NCBI RefSeq assembly: GCF_002288525.1
Contig: NZ_CP023067.1
Location: forward strand, 1,488,001 to 1,552,000
Source: Sinorhizobium sojae CCBAU 05684
GTDB taxonomy: Bacteria > Pseudomonadota > Alphaproteobacteria > Rhizobiales > Rhizobiaceae
Reading direction: 5' to 3'
DNA length: 64,000 nt
Below are positions 55,381-64,000 of this stretch, piece by piece (position 1 is the stretch's first letter; each line of letters begins with the position of its first letter). A program made the position numbers and the translations under genes. A model generated the notes under the pieces. That model did not search any database. It saw only the letters and a program-made list of their open reading frames with translations, and had not been told where the DNA came from.

Positions 55381-56520
55381 TTGGAAAGTATCTCCCGCTT
55401 GAAGCATACGCCGCTGCACGCGCTCCATCTGTCGCTGGGTGCACGCATGGTGCCGTTCGCCGGCTATGAAATGCCGGTGCAATATCCGGAGGGCGTGCTC
55501 AAGGAACACTTGCACACCCGCGCGGCAGCCGGTCTCTTCGACGTCTCCCATATGGGGCAGATCGCCATCCGCCCTCGCTCCGGCCGGGTCGCCGATGCGG
55601 CTCTGGCGCTCGAAAGGCTGGTCCCGGTGGATGTGCTCGGTCTTGCGGAGGGCCGCCAGCGCTATGCGCTTTTCACCAACGACGAAGGGGGGATCCTCGA
55701 CGACCTGATGATCGCCAACCGCGGCGACCATCTTTTCCTCATCGTCAACGCCGCCTGCAAGGCCGCCGACTTCGAGCATTTGCAGCGCGGCCTTGGCGAC
55801 AGCTGTCTCGTGACAATGCTGAACGATCGCGCCCTCGTGGCGCTCCAGGGGCCCCGCGCCGAGGCGGTGCTCGGCGAACTCTGGGCCGACATCGCCTCCA
55901 TGCGCTTTATGGATGTGGCGGAAGCGGACCTCCACGACGTCGCCTGCATCATCTCCCGCTCCGGCTATACCGGTGAAGACGGCTTCGAGATCTCCATCCC
56001 CGTTGCCTCGGCGGTCGACGTGACGCAGCGCCTGCTCGAGCACCCGGACGTGCTGCCCGTCGGGCTCGGTGCCCGCGATTCGCTCCGTCTGGAGGCGGGC
56101 CTCTGCCTTTACGGCAATGACATCGATACCGGAACGACGCCGGTCGAAGCGGCGCTCGAATGGGCGATCCAGAAGAGCCGCCGCGCCGGCGGCAAAAGGG
56201 CCGGTGGCTTCCCCGGTGCAGACCGCATCCTTGCCGAACTCGCTAATGGTACGAGCCGGCGCCGCGTCGGGCTTAAGCCGGACGGGCGGGCGCCGGTGCG
56301 CGGTGGCGCGAAACTCTTCGCCGATGCCGATGGCACGGTGGCCGCGGGCAGCGTGACCTCCGGCGGTTTCGGCCCGAGCGTCGATGGCCCCATTGCCATG
56401 GGCTATGTCGATGCGGCCTACGCCGGAAACGGCACGAAACTCTTTGCGGAGGTGCGTGGCAAATATCTGCCGGTCACGGTTTCCGCCCTGCCCTTCGTCA
56501 AACAAACCTACAAACGCTGA
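55381..56520 (+). CDS. gcvT: Glycine cleavage system T protein (aminomethyltransferase)
   Basis: A 379-residue tetrahydrofolate-dependent aminomethyltransferase. It begins at a TTG (55381) with GGAGG 7 nt upstream (55369-55373); no better start fits. HTPLHALHLSLGARMVPFAG and GLFDVSHMGQI are family signatures, and SGYTGEDGFEISI and GLGARDSLRLEAGLCLYGND bind folate. It releases ammonia and methylene-THF from the lipoyl-bound intermediate. First gene of gcvT-gcvH-gcvP. Confidence 0.96.
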   Translation: MESISRLKHTPLHALHLSLGARMVPFAGYEMPVQYPEGVLKEHLHTRAAAGLFDVSHMGQIAIRPRSGRVADAALALERLVPVDVLGLAEGRQRYALFTNDEGGILDDLMIANRGDHLFLIVNAACKAADFEHLQRGLGDSCLVTMLNDRALVALQGPRAEAVLGELWADIASMRFMDVAEADLHDVACIISRSGYTGEDGFEISIPVASAVDVTQRLLEHPDVLPVGLGARDSLRLEAGLCLYGNDIDTGTTPVEAALEWAIQKSRRAGGKRAGGFPGADRILAELANGTSRRRVGLKPDGRAPVRGGAKLFADADGTVAAGSVTSGGFGPSVDGPIAMGYVDAAYAGNGTKLFAEVRGKYLPVTVSALPFVKQTYKR

Positions 56521-56535
56521 CCAGGAGAAGCGCGT

Positions 56536-56898
56536 ATGCTGAAATTTACCGAGGAACACGAGTGGCTGAAGATCGACGGCGGCGTTGCGACGATCGGCAT
56601 CACCGAACATGCAGCCGGCCAGTTGGGCGATCTCGTCTTCGTGGAACTGCCGGAGGTTGGCGCGACCTTCTCCAAAGGAGACTCGGCTGCGACCGTCGAA
56701 TCGGTCAAGGCCGCTTCCGACGTCTACTGTCCGCTCGATGGCGAAATCGTCGAAGTCAATCAGGCCGTTGTCGACGACCCCGCGCTGGTCAACAGCGACC
56801 CTCAAGGCAAAGCCTGGTTCTTCAAGCTCAAGCTCGCCGATCCGGGTTCGGCCGATGCCCTTCTGGATGAAGCGGCCTATAAGGAGCTCGTCAGCTGA
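56536..56898 (+). CDS. gcvH: Glycine cleavage system H protein
   Basis: A 120-residue lipoyl carrier. The lipoylated lysine is Lys58 in [32 protein letters not shown] and [20 protein letters not shown] are standard. GGAGAA precedes the ATG. The stop (TGA) overlaps the start of gcvP by one base. Confidence 0.97.
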   Translation: MLKFTEEHEWLKIDGGVATIGITEHAAGQLGDLVFVELPEVGATFSKGDSAATVESVKAASDVYCPLDGEIVEVNQAVVDDPALVNSDPQGKAWFFKLKLADPGSADALLDEAAYKELVS

Positions 56899-59762
56899 TG
56901 AGCATGCCAAAGGACTTCACCTTTACCGACTACAAGCCTTACGATTTCGCCAATCGGCGCCATATCGGCCCTTCCCCGGCCGAAATGGAGGAGATGCTGA
57001 AAGTCGTCGGCTATCCGAGCCTCGATGCGCTGATCGACGACACGGTTCCGGCTTCGATCCGGCAGGAAACGCCGCTCTCCTGGGGCGCTCCGATGACCGA
57101 GCGCGAAGCGCTCGACAAGCTGCGCGAAACGGCAAACCGCAATGAGAAACTCGTCTCGCTGATCGGCCAGGGCTATTACGGCACGATCACGCCGCCGGTT
57201 ATCCAGCGCAACATCCTGGAGAACCCGGCCTGGTACACGGCCTACACACCCTACCAGCCGGAAATCAGCCAGGGCCGCCTCGAAGCATTGCTCAACTATC
57301 AGACGATGGTGTGCGACCTGACCGGCCTTGACGTTGCCAATGCATCGCTGCTCGACGAGGCGACAGCGGCAGCGGAAGCCATGGCCATGGCGGAGCGCGT
57401 CGCCAAGTCCAAGGCGAGGGCCTTCTTCGTCGACGAGAACTGCCATCCCCAGACGATCGCCCTGCTGAAGACCCGTGCGGAGCCGCTCGGCTGGCAGCTT
57501 GTCTTCGGCGATCCTTTCGAGGACCTGGACCCCGCCGCCGTCTTTGGCGCGATCTTCCAATATCCCGGCACCTACGGTCACGTCCGGGATTTTTCGGACC
57601 TCATCGCGAAGCTCCACGAGCAGGGCGCAGTCGCGGCCGTCGCTGCCGATCCGCTGGCGCTGGCACTGTTGAAGTCACCCGGTGAAATGGGTGCGGATAT
57701 CGCCGTAGGCTCCACGCAGCGCTTCGGCGTGCCGGTCGGCTATGGCGGGCCGCACGCCGCCTACATGGCCGTGAAGGATGCCTACAAGCGCTCCATGCCC
57801 GGGCGCCTCGTCGGCGTATCGGTCGATTCCCGCGGCAATCGCGCCTATCGTCTTGCCCTGCAGACGCGCGAACAGCACATCCGCCGGGAAAAGGCGACCT
57901 CGAACATCTGCACCGCCCAGGTGCTCCTCGCCGTCATGGCGTCGATGTACGCCGTCTTCCACGGCCCGGAGGGCATCAAGGCAATCGCCCAGAGCGTGCA
58001 TCAAAAGACTGTGCGACTTGCCATGGGTCTTGAACAGCTCGGCTATAGGGTCGAGCCGGATCTTTTCTTCGACACGATCACCGTCGAGGTCGGCAAGTTG
58101 CAGGGAATCATTCTGAAGGCGGCCGTTGCCGAGGGCGTGAACCTGCGCAAGATCGGCCCTACAAAGATCGGCATCAGCCTCGACGAACGGTCGCGGCCGG
58201 TGACGCTGGAAGCGGTTTGGCGCGCATTCGGCGGCGATTTCAACGTCGAGGCGTTCGAGCCCGGTTATCGGCTGCCCGAGGCGCTGCTGCGCACCGGCGA
58301 GTATCTGGCCCATCCGATCTTCCATATGAACCGGGCGGAGAGCGAGATGACGCGCTATATGCGCCGCCTCGCCGATCGCGATCTCGCGCTCGACCGCGCC
58401 ATGATCCCGCTGGGCTCCTGCACGATGAAGCTCAATGCGACGGCCGAAATGCTGCCGATCACCTGGCCGGAATTTTCGGAGATTCACCCCTTCGCCCCCG
58501 CCGACCAGGCGCTCGGATACCAGCATTTGATCGAGGACCTCTCGGAAAAACTCTGCGCCATCACCGGTTATGACGCGATTTCGATGCAGCCGAACTCCGG
58601 CGCCCAGGGTGAATATGCGGGATTGCTCGCGATCCGGGCCTATCACATCGCCAACGGCAATGCGCACCGTGACGTCTGCCTGATTCCGACCTCCGCCCAC
58701 GGCACCAATCCCGCCTCGGCGAACATGGCCGGGATGAAGGTCGTCGTCGTCAAGGTGAGCGATATCGGCGAGATCGACATGGACGATTTCCGCGCCAAGG
58801 CGGAGCAGTTTTCGGACACTCTCTCCTGCTGCATGATCACCTACCCTTCGACGCACGGCGTCTTCGAGGAGAACGTGCGCGAGGTCTGCGATGTCGTGCA
58901 CAGGCACGGCGGACAGGTCTATCTGGACGGCGCCAACATGAACGCCATGGTCGGGCTTTCCCGCCCCGGTGATATCGGCTCGGATGTCAGTCACCTGAAC
59001 CTGCACAAGACCTTCTGCATTCCGCATGGTGGCGGTGGTCCCGGCATGGGTCCGATCGGCGTCAAGGCGCATCTTGTTCCCTTCCTCCCGGGCCACCCGG
59101 AAGCGGACAAGCACGACGGCACGGTCTCGGCCGCTCCCTTCGGCTCGGCCTCGATCCTGCCGATTTCCTGGAGCTACTGCCTGATGATGGGTGGCGAAGG
59201 GCTGACGCAGGCGACGAAGGTGGCGATCCTCAACGCTAACTACATTGCCGCGCGGCTGAAGGGGGCCTACGACGTGCTCTACAAATCCGCGAAGGGCCGC
59301 GTCGCGCATGAGTGCATCATCGACACGCGTCCGCTTGCCGAAAGCGCCGGCGTCAGCGTCGACGACATCGCCAAGCGCCTGATCGACTGCGGCTTCCATG
59401 CGCCGACGATGAGCTGGCCGGTGGCCGGCACGCTCATGATCGAGCCGACCGAATCGGAAACCAAGGCCGAACTCGACCGCTTCTGCGCCGCGATGCTGGC
59501 AATCCGCGAGGAGGCACGCGCCATCGAGGAAGGCGGGATGGACCGGATCAACAATCCGCTGAAGAACGCGCCGCACACGGTAGAGGACCTCGTCGGGGAT
59601 TGGAATCGGCCCTATTCCCGCGAGCAGGCCTGCTTCCCGCCCGGCGCCTTCCGCGTCGACAAATACTGGTCGCCCGTCAACCGAGTCGACAATGTCTATG
59701 GCGACCGCCATCTCGTCTGCACCTGCCCGCCGATCGAAAGCTACGCGGAAGCGGCGGAGTGA
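56898..59762 (+). CDS. gcvP: Glycine dehydrogenase (decarboxylating), P protein
   Basis: The 954-residue single-chain P protein decarboxylates glycine with PLP and passes the aminomethyl group to GcvH. The N-terminal half has [20 protein letters not shown]; the C-terminal half has the PLP-lysine in [19 protein letters not shown]. The protein is one chain, unlike the split gcvPA/gcvPB of Gram-positives. It overlaps gcvH by one base and ends the operon. Confidence 0.97.
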   Translation: MSMPKDFTFTDYKPYDFANRRHIGPSPAEMEEMLKVVGYPSLDALIDDTVPASIRQETPLSWGAPMTEREALDKLRETANRNEKLVSLIGQGYYGTITPPVIQRNILENPAWYTAYTPYQPEISQGRLEALLNYQTMVCDLTGLDVANASLLDEATAAAEAMAMAERVAKSKARAFFVDENCHPQTIALLKTRAEPLGWQLVFGDPFEDLDPAAVFGAIFQYPGTYGHVRDFSDLIAKLHEQGAVAAVAADPLALALLKSPGEMGADIAVGSTQRFGVPVGYGGPHAAYMAVKDAYKRSMPGRLVGVSVDSRGNRAYRLALQTREQHIRREKATSNICTAQVLLAVMASMYAVFHGPEGIKAIAQSVHQKTVRLAMGLEQLGYRVEPDLFFDTITVEVGKLQGIILKAAVAEGVNLRKIGPTKIGISLDERSRPVTLEAVWRAFGGDFNVEAFEPGYRLPEALLRTGEYLAHPIFHMNRAESEMTRYMRRLADRDLALDRAMIPLGSCTMKLNATAEMLPITWPEFSEIHPFAPADQALGYQHLIEDLSEKLCAITGYDAISMQPNSGAQGEYAGLLAIRAYHIANGNAHRDVCLIPTSAHGTNPASANMAGMKVVVVKVSDIGEIDMDDFRAKAEQFSDTLSCCMITYPSTHGVFEENVREVCDVVHRHGGQVYLDGANMNAMVGLSRPGDIGSDVSHLNLHKTFCIPHGGGGPGMGPIGVKAHLVPFLPGHPEADKHDGTVSAAPFGSASILPISWSYCLMMGGEGLTQATKVAILNANYIAARLKGAYDVLYKSAKGRVAHECIIDTRPLAESAGVSVDDIAKRLIDCGFHAPTMSWPVAGTLMIEPTESETKAELDRFCAAMLAIREEARAIEEGGMDRINNPLKNAPHTVEDLVGDWNRPYSREQACFPPGAFRVDKYWSPVNRVDNVYGDRHLVCTCPPIESYAEAAE

Positions 59763-59860
59763 ATGTGTCTGCAAAGGGGCGTGCCTTGGTACGCCCCGAC
59801 GACGGAGTGGCGACGGCATTCCTCTCATCGAAATCGGGGCGTCCGCACCCTTGGCAACAA

Positions 59861-59925
59861 CAGTTACTGCATGTGTCCTCAGATCGACCCCAAGGACAAA
59901 GACATGCGGCAAGCCAAAGTGCTAC
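59861..59925 (+). repeat. Second repeat family (ACTGCATG palindrome), copy 2
   Basis: TTACTGCATGTGTCCTCAGA then AAGGACAAAGACATGCGGCA: the same ends as the 53391-53455 element, opposite strand, with a shorter middle. It sits between gcvP and the patatin gene. Confidence 0.7.
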
Positions 59926-59960
59926 TGGGATGCTAGCATGAACAGGGCTCCGACTATCGG

Positions 59961-61031
59961 TCACTCCGTCGAGGCGGTGTCTGCGAGCTGGGGCAACCTG
60001 AAACTGTCGCTGAACAGCTGGCCGAGATCGAGTGTCGAGCGGACTCCAAGGTCATCGAAATGCTGGTCGATAAAGCGTTCGGCCCAGGCCCGTCCGCGCT
60101 CCTTGAGATAGAGGAGATAGCTCCATTCGGCCGCGAATTTGCTTGAGGCGCTAAGGTGCTGGATCTCCTCATGGGCATGAATCAGATGAACGTAGCTGTT
60201 CCGATAATGCTCGGATTCCAGCCCTTCCGCCTCGATCAATTCGTGAAGGAGATGGATGGCACGCAACTCCTTCAGGAGCGCTGCATTGAAGGTCACTTCG
60301 TTCAGCCGGTTGATGATTGCCCGGCCGGTTGTCGGCAATTCCTCGCGGACAAGCGGGTTGATCTGGACGATCACGATGTCTCGGGTGGCGCGGTCGTCGA
60401 CGAGCGGATAGAGCGCGGGATTGCCGATATAGCCGCCATCCCAATAGGCCTCGCCGTCGATCTCGACCGCTTTGAACATGAACGGCAGGCAGGCGGACGC
60501 CATGACGGTATCGACCGACAGGTCTGGCTGCGTGAACACCTTGGCCCGGCCCGTGCGCACATTGGTGGCGGTGACAAACACCTTGAGGCTGGAGCATCGA
60601 TTGACTGCGTCGAAATCGACAGTGCCGGCGATCAGGTCGCGCAGCGGATTGATGTCGAACGGGTTCAGTTGATAGGGAGAGAACTGCCGCGTGAACTGTT
60701 CGAACCAGAGATAGGCCGGGGACTGGTCGAGGCTGAAATTGTTCGTCATGCGGTCCCAAAGGGTGCGCTGCAGCGGAGACCAACGCGCAGCGTCGCTCAC
60801 CGCCTTCCAGAATCCTGCTAGCGCCTCGCGTCCAACTTCCGCCCCCCCTTTCTCCAGGCCGTCCGCAAGCACGACCGCATTCATCGCGCCGGCGCTCGTC
60901 CCGCTGATGCTGCAGATGCGGATGCGACTATCTTCCAGCAGCCGATCAAGCACTCCCCAGGTCAAAGCACCATGGGATCCGCCACCCTGAAGCGCCAGAT
61001 CGATTGACTTTTGTGTTACTTGATCGGACAT
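59961..61031 (-). CDS. Patatin-like phospholipase
   Basis: A 356-residue patatin-domain lipid acyl hydrolase. The glycine-rich oxyanion loop is LALQGGGSHGALTWGVLDRL, the nucleophile Ser lies in SGTSAGAMNA (GxSxG), and the catalytic Asp in YWDGGYIGNP (DGG). These form the Ser-Asp dyad. No signal peptide, so probably cytosolic or secreted by another route. It likely hydrolyses membrane phospholipids or storage-granule polymers. Confidence 0.9.
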   Translation of the reverse strand: MSDQVTQKSIDLALQGGGSHGALTWGVLDRLLEDSRIRICSISGTSAGAMNAVVLADGLEKGGAEVGREALAGFWKAVSDAARWSPLQRTLWDRMTNNFSLDQSPAYLWFEQFTRQFSPYQLNPFDINPLRDLIAGTVDFDAVNRCSSLKVFVTATNVRTGRAKVFTQPDLSVDTVMASACLPFMFKAVEIDGEAYWDGGYIGNPALYPLVDDRATRDIVIVQINPLVREELPTTGRAIINRLNEVTFNAALLKELRAIHLLHELIEAEGLESEHYRNSYVHLIHAHEEIQHLSASSKFAAEWSYLLYLKERGRAWAERFIDQHFDDLGVRSTLDLGQLFSDSFRLPQLADTASTE

Positions 61032-61168
61032 GGTGTCACGGCTCGGTCAACAGCCGCGCATGGGCCGCGACATTGCCTTCGAATCAGCACTGTCAGTCGA
61101 AGGCGGTCCTAATGGCGACATCCTTCCCCTCGCGATTAAGTTGCTGCCCCGCATCCCGGTTGAACTCT

Positions 61169-61291
61169 ATGCGAGATGGCGATCATCCTCAAGACTACAC
61201 GGAATTGGCGAAGTCATCCGCGCCCGACTCCGCAGATCCTGCCGCGTACCCCGACCACCGTGAGAGCATGAGCCCGGTGGCCGCACAGTAA
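61169..61291 (+). CDS. Possible 40-aa protein before a terminator
   Basis: MRDGDHPQDYTELAKSSAPD continues to a TAA at 61289-61291 that directly abuts a strong intrinsic terminator. A frame extension to 61004 also exists. There is no clear SD. The tight stop-terminator spacing is the only support. Confidence 0.35.
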   Translation: MRDGDHPQDYTELAKSSAPDSADPAAYPDHRESMSPVAAQ

Positions 61292-61324
61292 AAAATGGCC
61301 CGGCGGCAAGCCGGGCCCTTTTTT
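61290..61324. terminator. Bidirectional terminator between small ORF and sufA
   Basis: Stem GGCCCGGC (61297-61304) with GCCGGGCC (61310-61317), flanked by A6 and T6. It serves the sufA operon on the minus strand and any plus-strand transcript. Confidence 0.85.
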
Positions 61325-61348
61325 GAGGCGCAGTGAATAAGCAACCGT

Positions 61349-61741
61349 TCAGTTCGCCCGAACCACCGGATTGCCCTCGGCCGCGAGCGCGGCGAGGTCC
61401 GCCGGCTTCAGCTCCACCGATTCGCCGCAACCGCAGGCGGACGTCTGGTTCGGGTTTTTGAAAGTGAAGCCAGAGCGCAGCGGCGTGACCTCGAAATCCA
61501 TCTGCGTGCCGAGCAGATACAGTACCGCCTCAGGCGCGATCCAGACCCTGGCGCCCTTATGCTCGACGAGATCGTCCTTGGCACTGGGCTCGGTGACGAG
61601 GTCGACGGCATATTCCATGCCGGCGCAGCCGCCCTTCTTGATGCTCAAGCGAATGCCCTTGGCGTCGCCCCCGGCATTCTCGACGATGGACCGCACGCGG
61701 CCGGCGGCCGCATCGGTCAGACTCATTACAGCAAAGCCCAT
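61349..61741 (-). CDS. sufA: SufA/IscA-type iron-sulfur carrier
   Basis: A 130-residue A-type carrier (HesB/IscA/SufA family) that receives clusters from SufBCD and passes them to target proteins. The three ligand cysteines are visible: KKGGCAGMEY and SACGCGES. ATG 61726 (MSLTDAAAGR) is an alternative start. Last suf gene on the minus strand, 130 bp after sufT. Confidence 0.9.
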   Translation of the reverse strand: MGFAVMSLTDAAAGRVRSIVENAGGDAKGIRLSIKKGGCAGMEYAVDLVTEPSAKDDLVEHKGARVWIAPEAVLYLLGTQMDFEVTPLRSGFTFKNPNQTSACGCGESVELKPADLAALAAEGNPVVRAN

Positions 61742-61871
61742 CGGCTTCTTCTCCTTCGCGTCGCCGGGTTAAAGGCCCGGCGCTTTCCAGAATCGAATGT
61801 AATGCCCGTGTGTTGACGGATCAATGGCCTCCACGGCGTCGCGCGTGTCGTAAGACCCGCATGCAACAGGC

Positions 61872-62252
61872 TCAATACCAGCCGATGGCCACCTGCGCTT
61901 CTTCCGACATGCGGTCCGGTGTCCATGGCGGATCGAAAGTCATGGTGACCTCGACGCCGGAAACGCCCTCGACGGCGCCGACGGCGTTCTCGACCCAGCC
62001 CGGCATCTCACCGGCAACGGGGCACCCGGGAGCGGTCAGCGTCATCTCGACCTTCACCATCCGATCGTCCTCGATGTCGATCTTGTAGATGAGGCCGAGT
62101 TCGAAAATGTCGGCCGGGATTTCGGGATCGTAGACGGTCTTCAGTGCGGCGATGATGTCGTCGCTGAGACGCGCCAGTTCCTCGGCGGGAATGGCCGAGT
62201 GCACGATGCCTTCGCGGACATCGACCTTCTCTTGCGTTTGTTCGAGAGCCAT
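61872..62252 (-). CDS. sufT: SufT-like iron-sulfur assembly protein (MIP18/DUF59)
   Basis: A 126-residue DUF59/MIP18 family protein: KTVYDPEIPADIFELGLIYK and MTLTAPGCPVAGEM are the family core, with the conserved Cys in the second. SufT helps mature Fe-S proteins under high iron demand. It begins 9 bp after sufS, within the same operon. Confidence 0.9.
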   Translation of the reverse strand: MALEQTQEKVDVREGIVHSAIPAEELARLSDDIIAALKTVYDPEIPADIFELGLIYKIDIEDDRMVKVEMTLTAPGCPVAGEMPGWVENAVGAVEGVSGVEVTMTFDPPWTPDRMSEEAQVAIGWY

Positions 62253-62261
62253 CTCGACCTC

Positions 62262-63503
62262 CTATGCAAAGAACTTGCGTGCATGTTCGAGCGCATCCGC
62301 CAACGCATCCACCTCGGCCCGGGTATTGTAGAGACCGAAGGACGCACGGCATGTGGAGGTCACGCCGAAGCGTTTCAAGAGCGGCTGGGCACAATGGGTC
62401 CCCGCCCGCACGGCGACACCGGCACGATCGATCACCATCGACACGTCATGCGAGTGGATGCCGGCGATCTCGAAGGAGAAGATGCTGCCCTTGTTGGGCG
62501 CGTCGCCGAAGACCCGGAGTGAATTGACCGACGACAGGCGCTCGCGCGCATAGGCGGTCAGATCCGCCTCATGCGCCCGGATCGCTTCGCGGCCGAGCTT
62601 TTCCATGTAGTCGAGCGCGTAGCCGAGCCCGATCGCCTGAACGATCGGCGGCGTGCCGGCCTCGAAGCGGTGCGGCGGATCGTTGTAGGTGACGTAATCC
62701 TCCGTCACCTCCTCGATCATCTCGCCGCCGCCCTGGAACGGCCGCATCTCCTTGAGCCGCTCCATCTTGCCATAGAGCACACCGACACCGGAGGGGCCGT
62801 AGAGCTTGTGACCGGTCATGACATACCAGTCGCAATCGATATCCTGGACATCCACCGGCATGTGCACGGCGCCCTGACTGCCGTCGACCAGCACCGGAAT
62901 GCCGCGTTCGCGGGCAATGCGGCAGATTTCCTTGACCGGAACCATGGTGCCCAGCGCATTCGACATATGCGTGATGGCGATGACCCTGGTTCGCTCGGTC
63001 AGGCACTTGACGAAGTCTTCGATATGAAATGCGCCGTCATCGTCTACGGGCGCCCAGACGAGCTTCGCGCCCTGCCTTTCACGGATGAAATGCCAGGGAA
63101 CGATATTCGAGTGGTGCTCCATGATCGAAAGCACGATCTCGTCGCCCTCGCCGATTTTCGGCATGCCATAGCCGTGAGCGACCGTATTGATCGCCTCGGT
63201 CGAGGACTTGGTGAAGATGATATTGTCGGCCGAAGGGGCGTTCAGGAAACGGCGAACCTTCTCGCGCGCCCCCTCATAGGCATCCGTCGCGGCATTGGAG
63301 AGGAAATGCAGGCCGCGATGGACGTTTGCATACTCGTTGGAATAGGCATTGGCGACCGCATCGATGACGACCTGGGGCTTCTGCGCCGAAGCGCCGTTGT
63401 CGAGATAGACCAGCGGCTTGCCGTAGACCATCCGCGAAAGGATCGGAAAATCCTTTCTGATCGTCTCGACGTCATAGGCCGTCATCGGCGCAACCTGTTC
63501 CAT
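62262..63503 (-). CDS. sufS: Cysteine desulfurase SufS
   Basis: A 413-residue class V aminotransferase-fold enzyme that mobilises sulfur from cysteine for Fe-S cluster assembly. PLP-lysine lies in VMTGHKLYGPSGVG, the catalytic Cys in RAGTHCAQPL, and SSTEAINTVAHGYG near residue 105 holds the PLP phosphate. ATG 63503 or the later MTAYDVETIR start (63485) are possible. It follows sufD by 11 bp. Confidence 0.95.
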   Translation of the reverse strand: MEQVAPMTAYDVETIRKDFPILSRMVYGKPLVYLDNGASAQKPQVVIDAVANAYSNEYANVHRGLHFLSNAATDAYEGAREKVRRFLNAPSADNIIFTKSSTEAINTVAHGYGMPKIGEGDEIVLSIMEHHSNIVPWHFIRERQGAKLVWAPVDDDGAFHIEDFVKCLTERTRVIAITHMSNALGTMVPVKEICRIARERGIPVLVDGSQGAVHMPVDVQDIDCDWYVMTGHKLYGPSGVGVLYGKMERLKEMRPFQGGGEMIEEVTEDYVTYNDPPHRFEAGTPPIVQAIGLGYALDYMEKLGREAIRAHEADLTAYARERLSSVNSLRVFGDAPNKGSIFSFEIAGIHSHDVSMVIDRAGVAVRAGTHCAQPLLKRFGVTSTCRASFGLYNTRAEVDALADALEHARKFFA

Positions 63504-63514
63504 GTCTTGTCCAA

Positions 63515-64000
63515 TCAGGCGTGTTTTTCGAGCCAGGCCGAGATCACGCCCTCAAGCGCCTCGACCAGCGCCTCGTCCTCTTCCAGTTCCTCGACGATCT
63601 CGGCCACGAAGGCGTTAACGAGCATCGCGCGCGCCTTGTTTTCCGGGATGCCGCGGGAGAGCAGGTAGAAAAGCTGTGTATGATCGATATCGATTACCGT
63701 CGCGCCATGACCGCACTGCACGTCGTCCGCGAAGATTTCAAGCTCCGGTTTTGCCGAGAAATCGGCCTCGTCTGACAGGAGCAGCGTGTTGCACGACATC
63801 TTAGCGTCGGTCTTCTGGGCGTCCTTCGCGACCAGGATCTTGCCCTGGAATACGCCCTTTGCCCGGTCGAACACGACGTTGCGGATGATCTCAGTCGACG
63901 TCGTGTGCGGCACGTCATGGCTGAGCGTGAAGGTCACGTCCGTGTGGCCGTCGCCGCCGAGCAGGTTGATGCCGCGGAGCGTCAGGTCGGCACCCTCGCC
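63515..64000 (-). CDS. sufD: Fe-S assembly scaffold component SufD (C-terminal part)
   Basis: The frame is open to the right edge, and the true start lies beyond. The visible C-terminal 161 residues show the beta-helix repeats and CNTLLLSDEADFSAKPELEI then HGATVIDIDHTQLFYLLSRG, typical of SufB/SufD. SufD pairs with SufB and SufC in the scaffold that builds clusters and takes in iron. It is upstream of sufS. Confidence 0.93.
   Translation of the reverse strand, partial: GEGADLTLRGINLLGGDGHTDVTFTLSHDVPHTTSTEIIRNVVFDRAKGVFQGKILVAKDAQKTDAKMSCNTLLLSDEADFSAKPELEIFADDVQCGHGATVIDIDHTQLFYLLSRGIPENKARAMLVNAFVAEIVEELEEDEALVEALEGVISAWLEKHA

Overview
The window is chromosomal DNA of a Rhizobiales bacterium, most probably Sinorhizobium/Ensifer. 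It is GC-rich and genes fill both strands. The order greA - lpsB - lpsE - lpsD - lpsC - lrp - trxB - lsrB - tandem AbcR sRNAs, followed by gyrA, marC, ssb, uvrA and nrdJ, matches what I remember of the S. meliloti chromosome. No search was run, so all family names come from motifs and memory.

Layout. 1-2.9 kb (minus strand): tgt (5' end only), queA, two tandem cyclophilins and coaD. 3-7.3 kb: a small membrane peptide with its own terminator, a MATE exporter, a TetA-like MFS exporter and a YpfJ-type zinc metalloprotease. 7.5-13.9 kb: carB with a possible leader peptide and hairpin, a DUF6894-like protein, an MFS exporter, and greA behind a leader hairpin. 14-21.6 kb: the LPS-core and symbiosis block, with lpsB convergent to lrp-lpsC-lpsD-lpsE, then trxB, lsrB and two AbcR-type sRNAs. 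21.8-32 kb: acetyltransferase, lytic transglycosylase, gyrA, marC, ssb and uvrA sharing an SOS box, and a DUF72 protein. 32.2-36.5 kb: nrdJ (B12-dependent ribonucleotide reductase) behind paired NrdR-like boxes.

36.5-54.9 kb is more accessory. It holds an RtcB-like RNA ligase, a large perfect palindrome, a possibly broken small gene, orphan small proteins, an AraC regulator, an IS3-family remnant, a UvrD/Rep helicase, a DMSP-lyase-like cupin, and a 989-residue protein that joins a SerC-like aminotransferase to a SerA-like dehydrogenase. After these come a stand-alone GcrA C-terminal-like domain, two paralogous 34-residue membrane peptides, a PAP2 phosphatase, a short MttB homologue, two related mini-lipoproteins around a CHRD protein, and a copper pair (DUF2946 plus a YcnI-PCuAC fusion). 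Copies of one dispersed palindromic repeat punctuate this part.

55-64 kb returns to core metabolism: a tandem glycine riboswitch controlling gcvT-gcvH-gcvP, a patatin-like phospholipase, and the suf iron-sulfur genes sufA, sufT, sufS and sufD (partial) on the minus strand.

The most interesting items are the SerC-SerA fusion, the greA leader hairpin resembling enterobacterial GraL, the two families of tiny paralogous proteins (34-residue membrane peptides and GEGEYY lipoproteins), the NrdR and SOS sites, and the palindromic repeats. No CRISPR array, tRNA or rRNA gene was seen.
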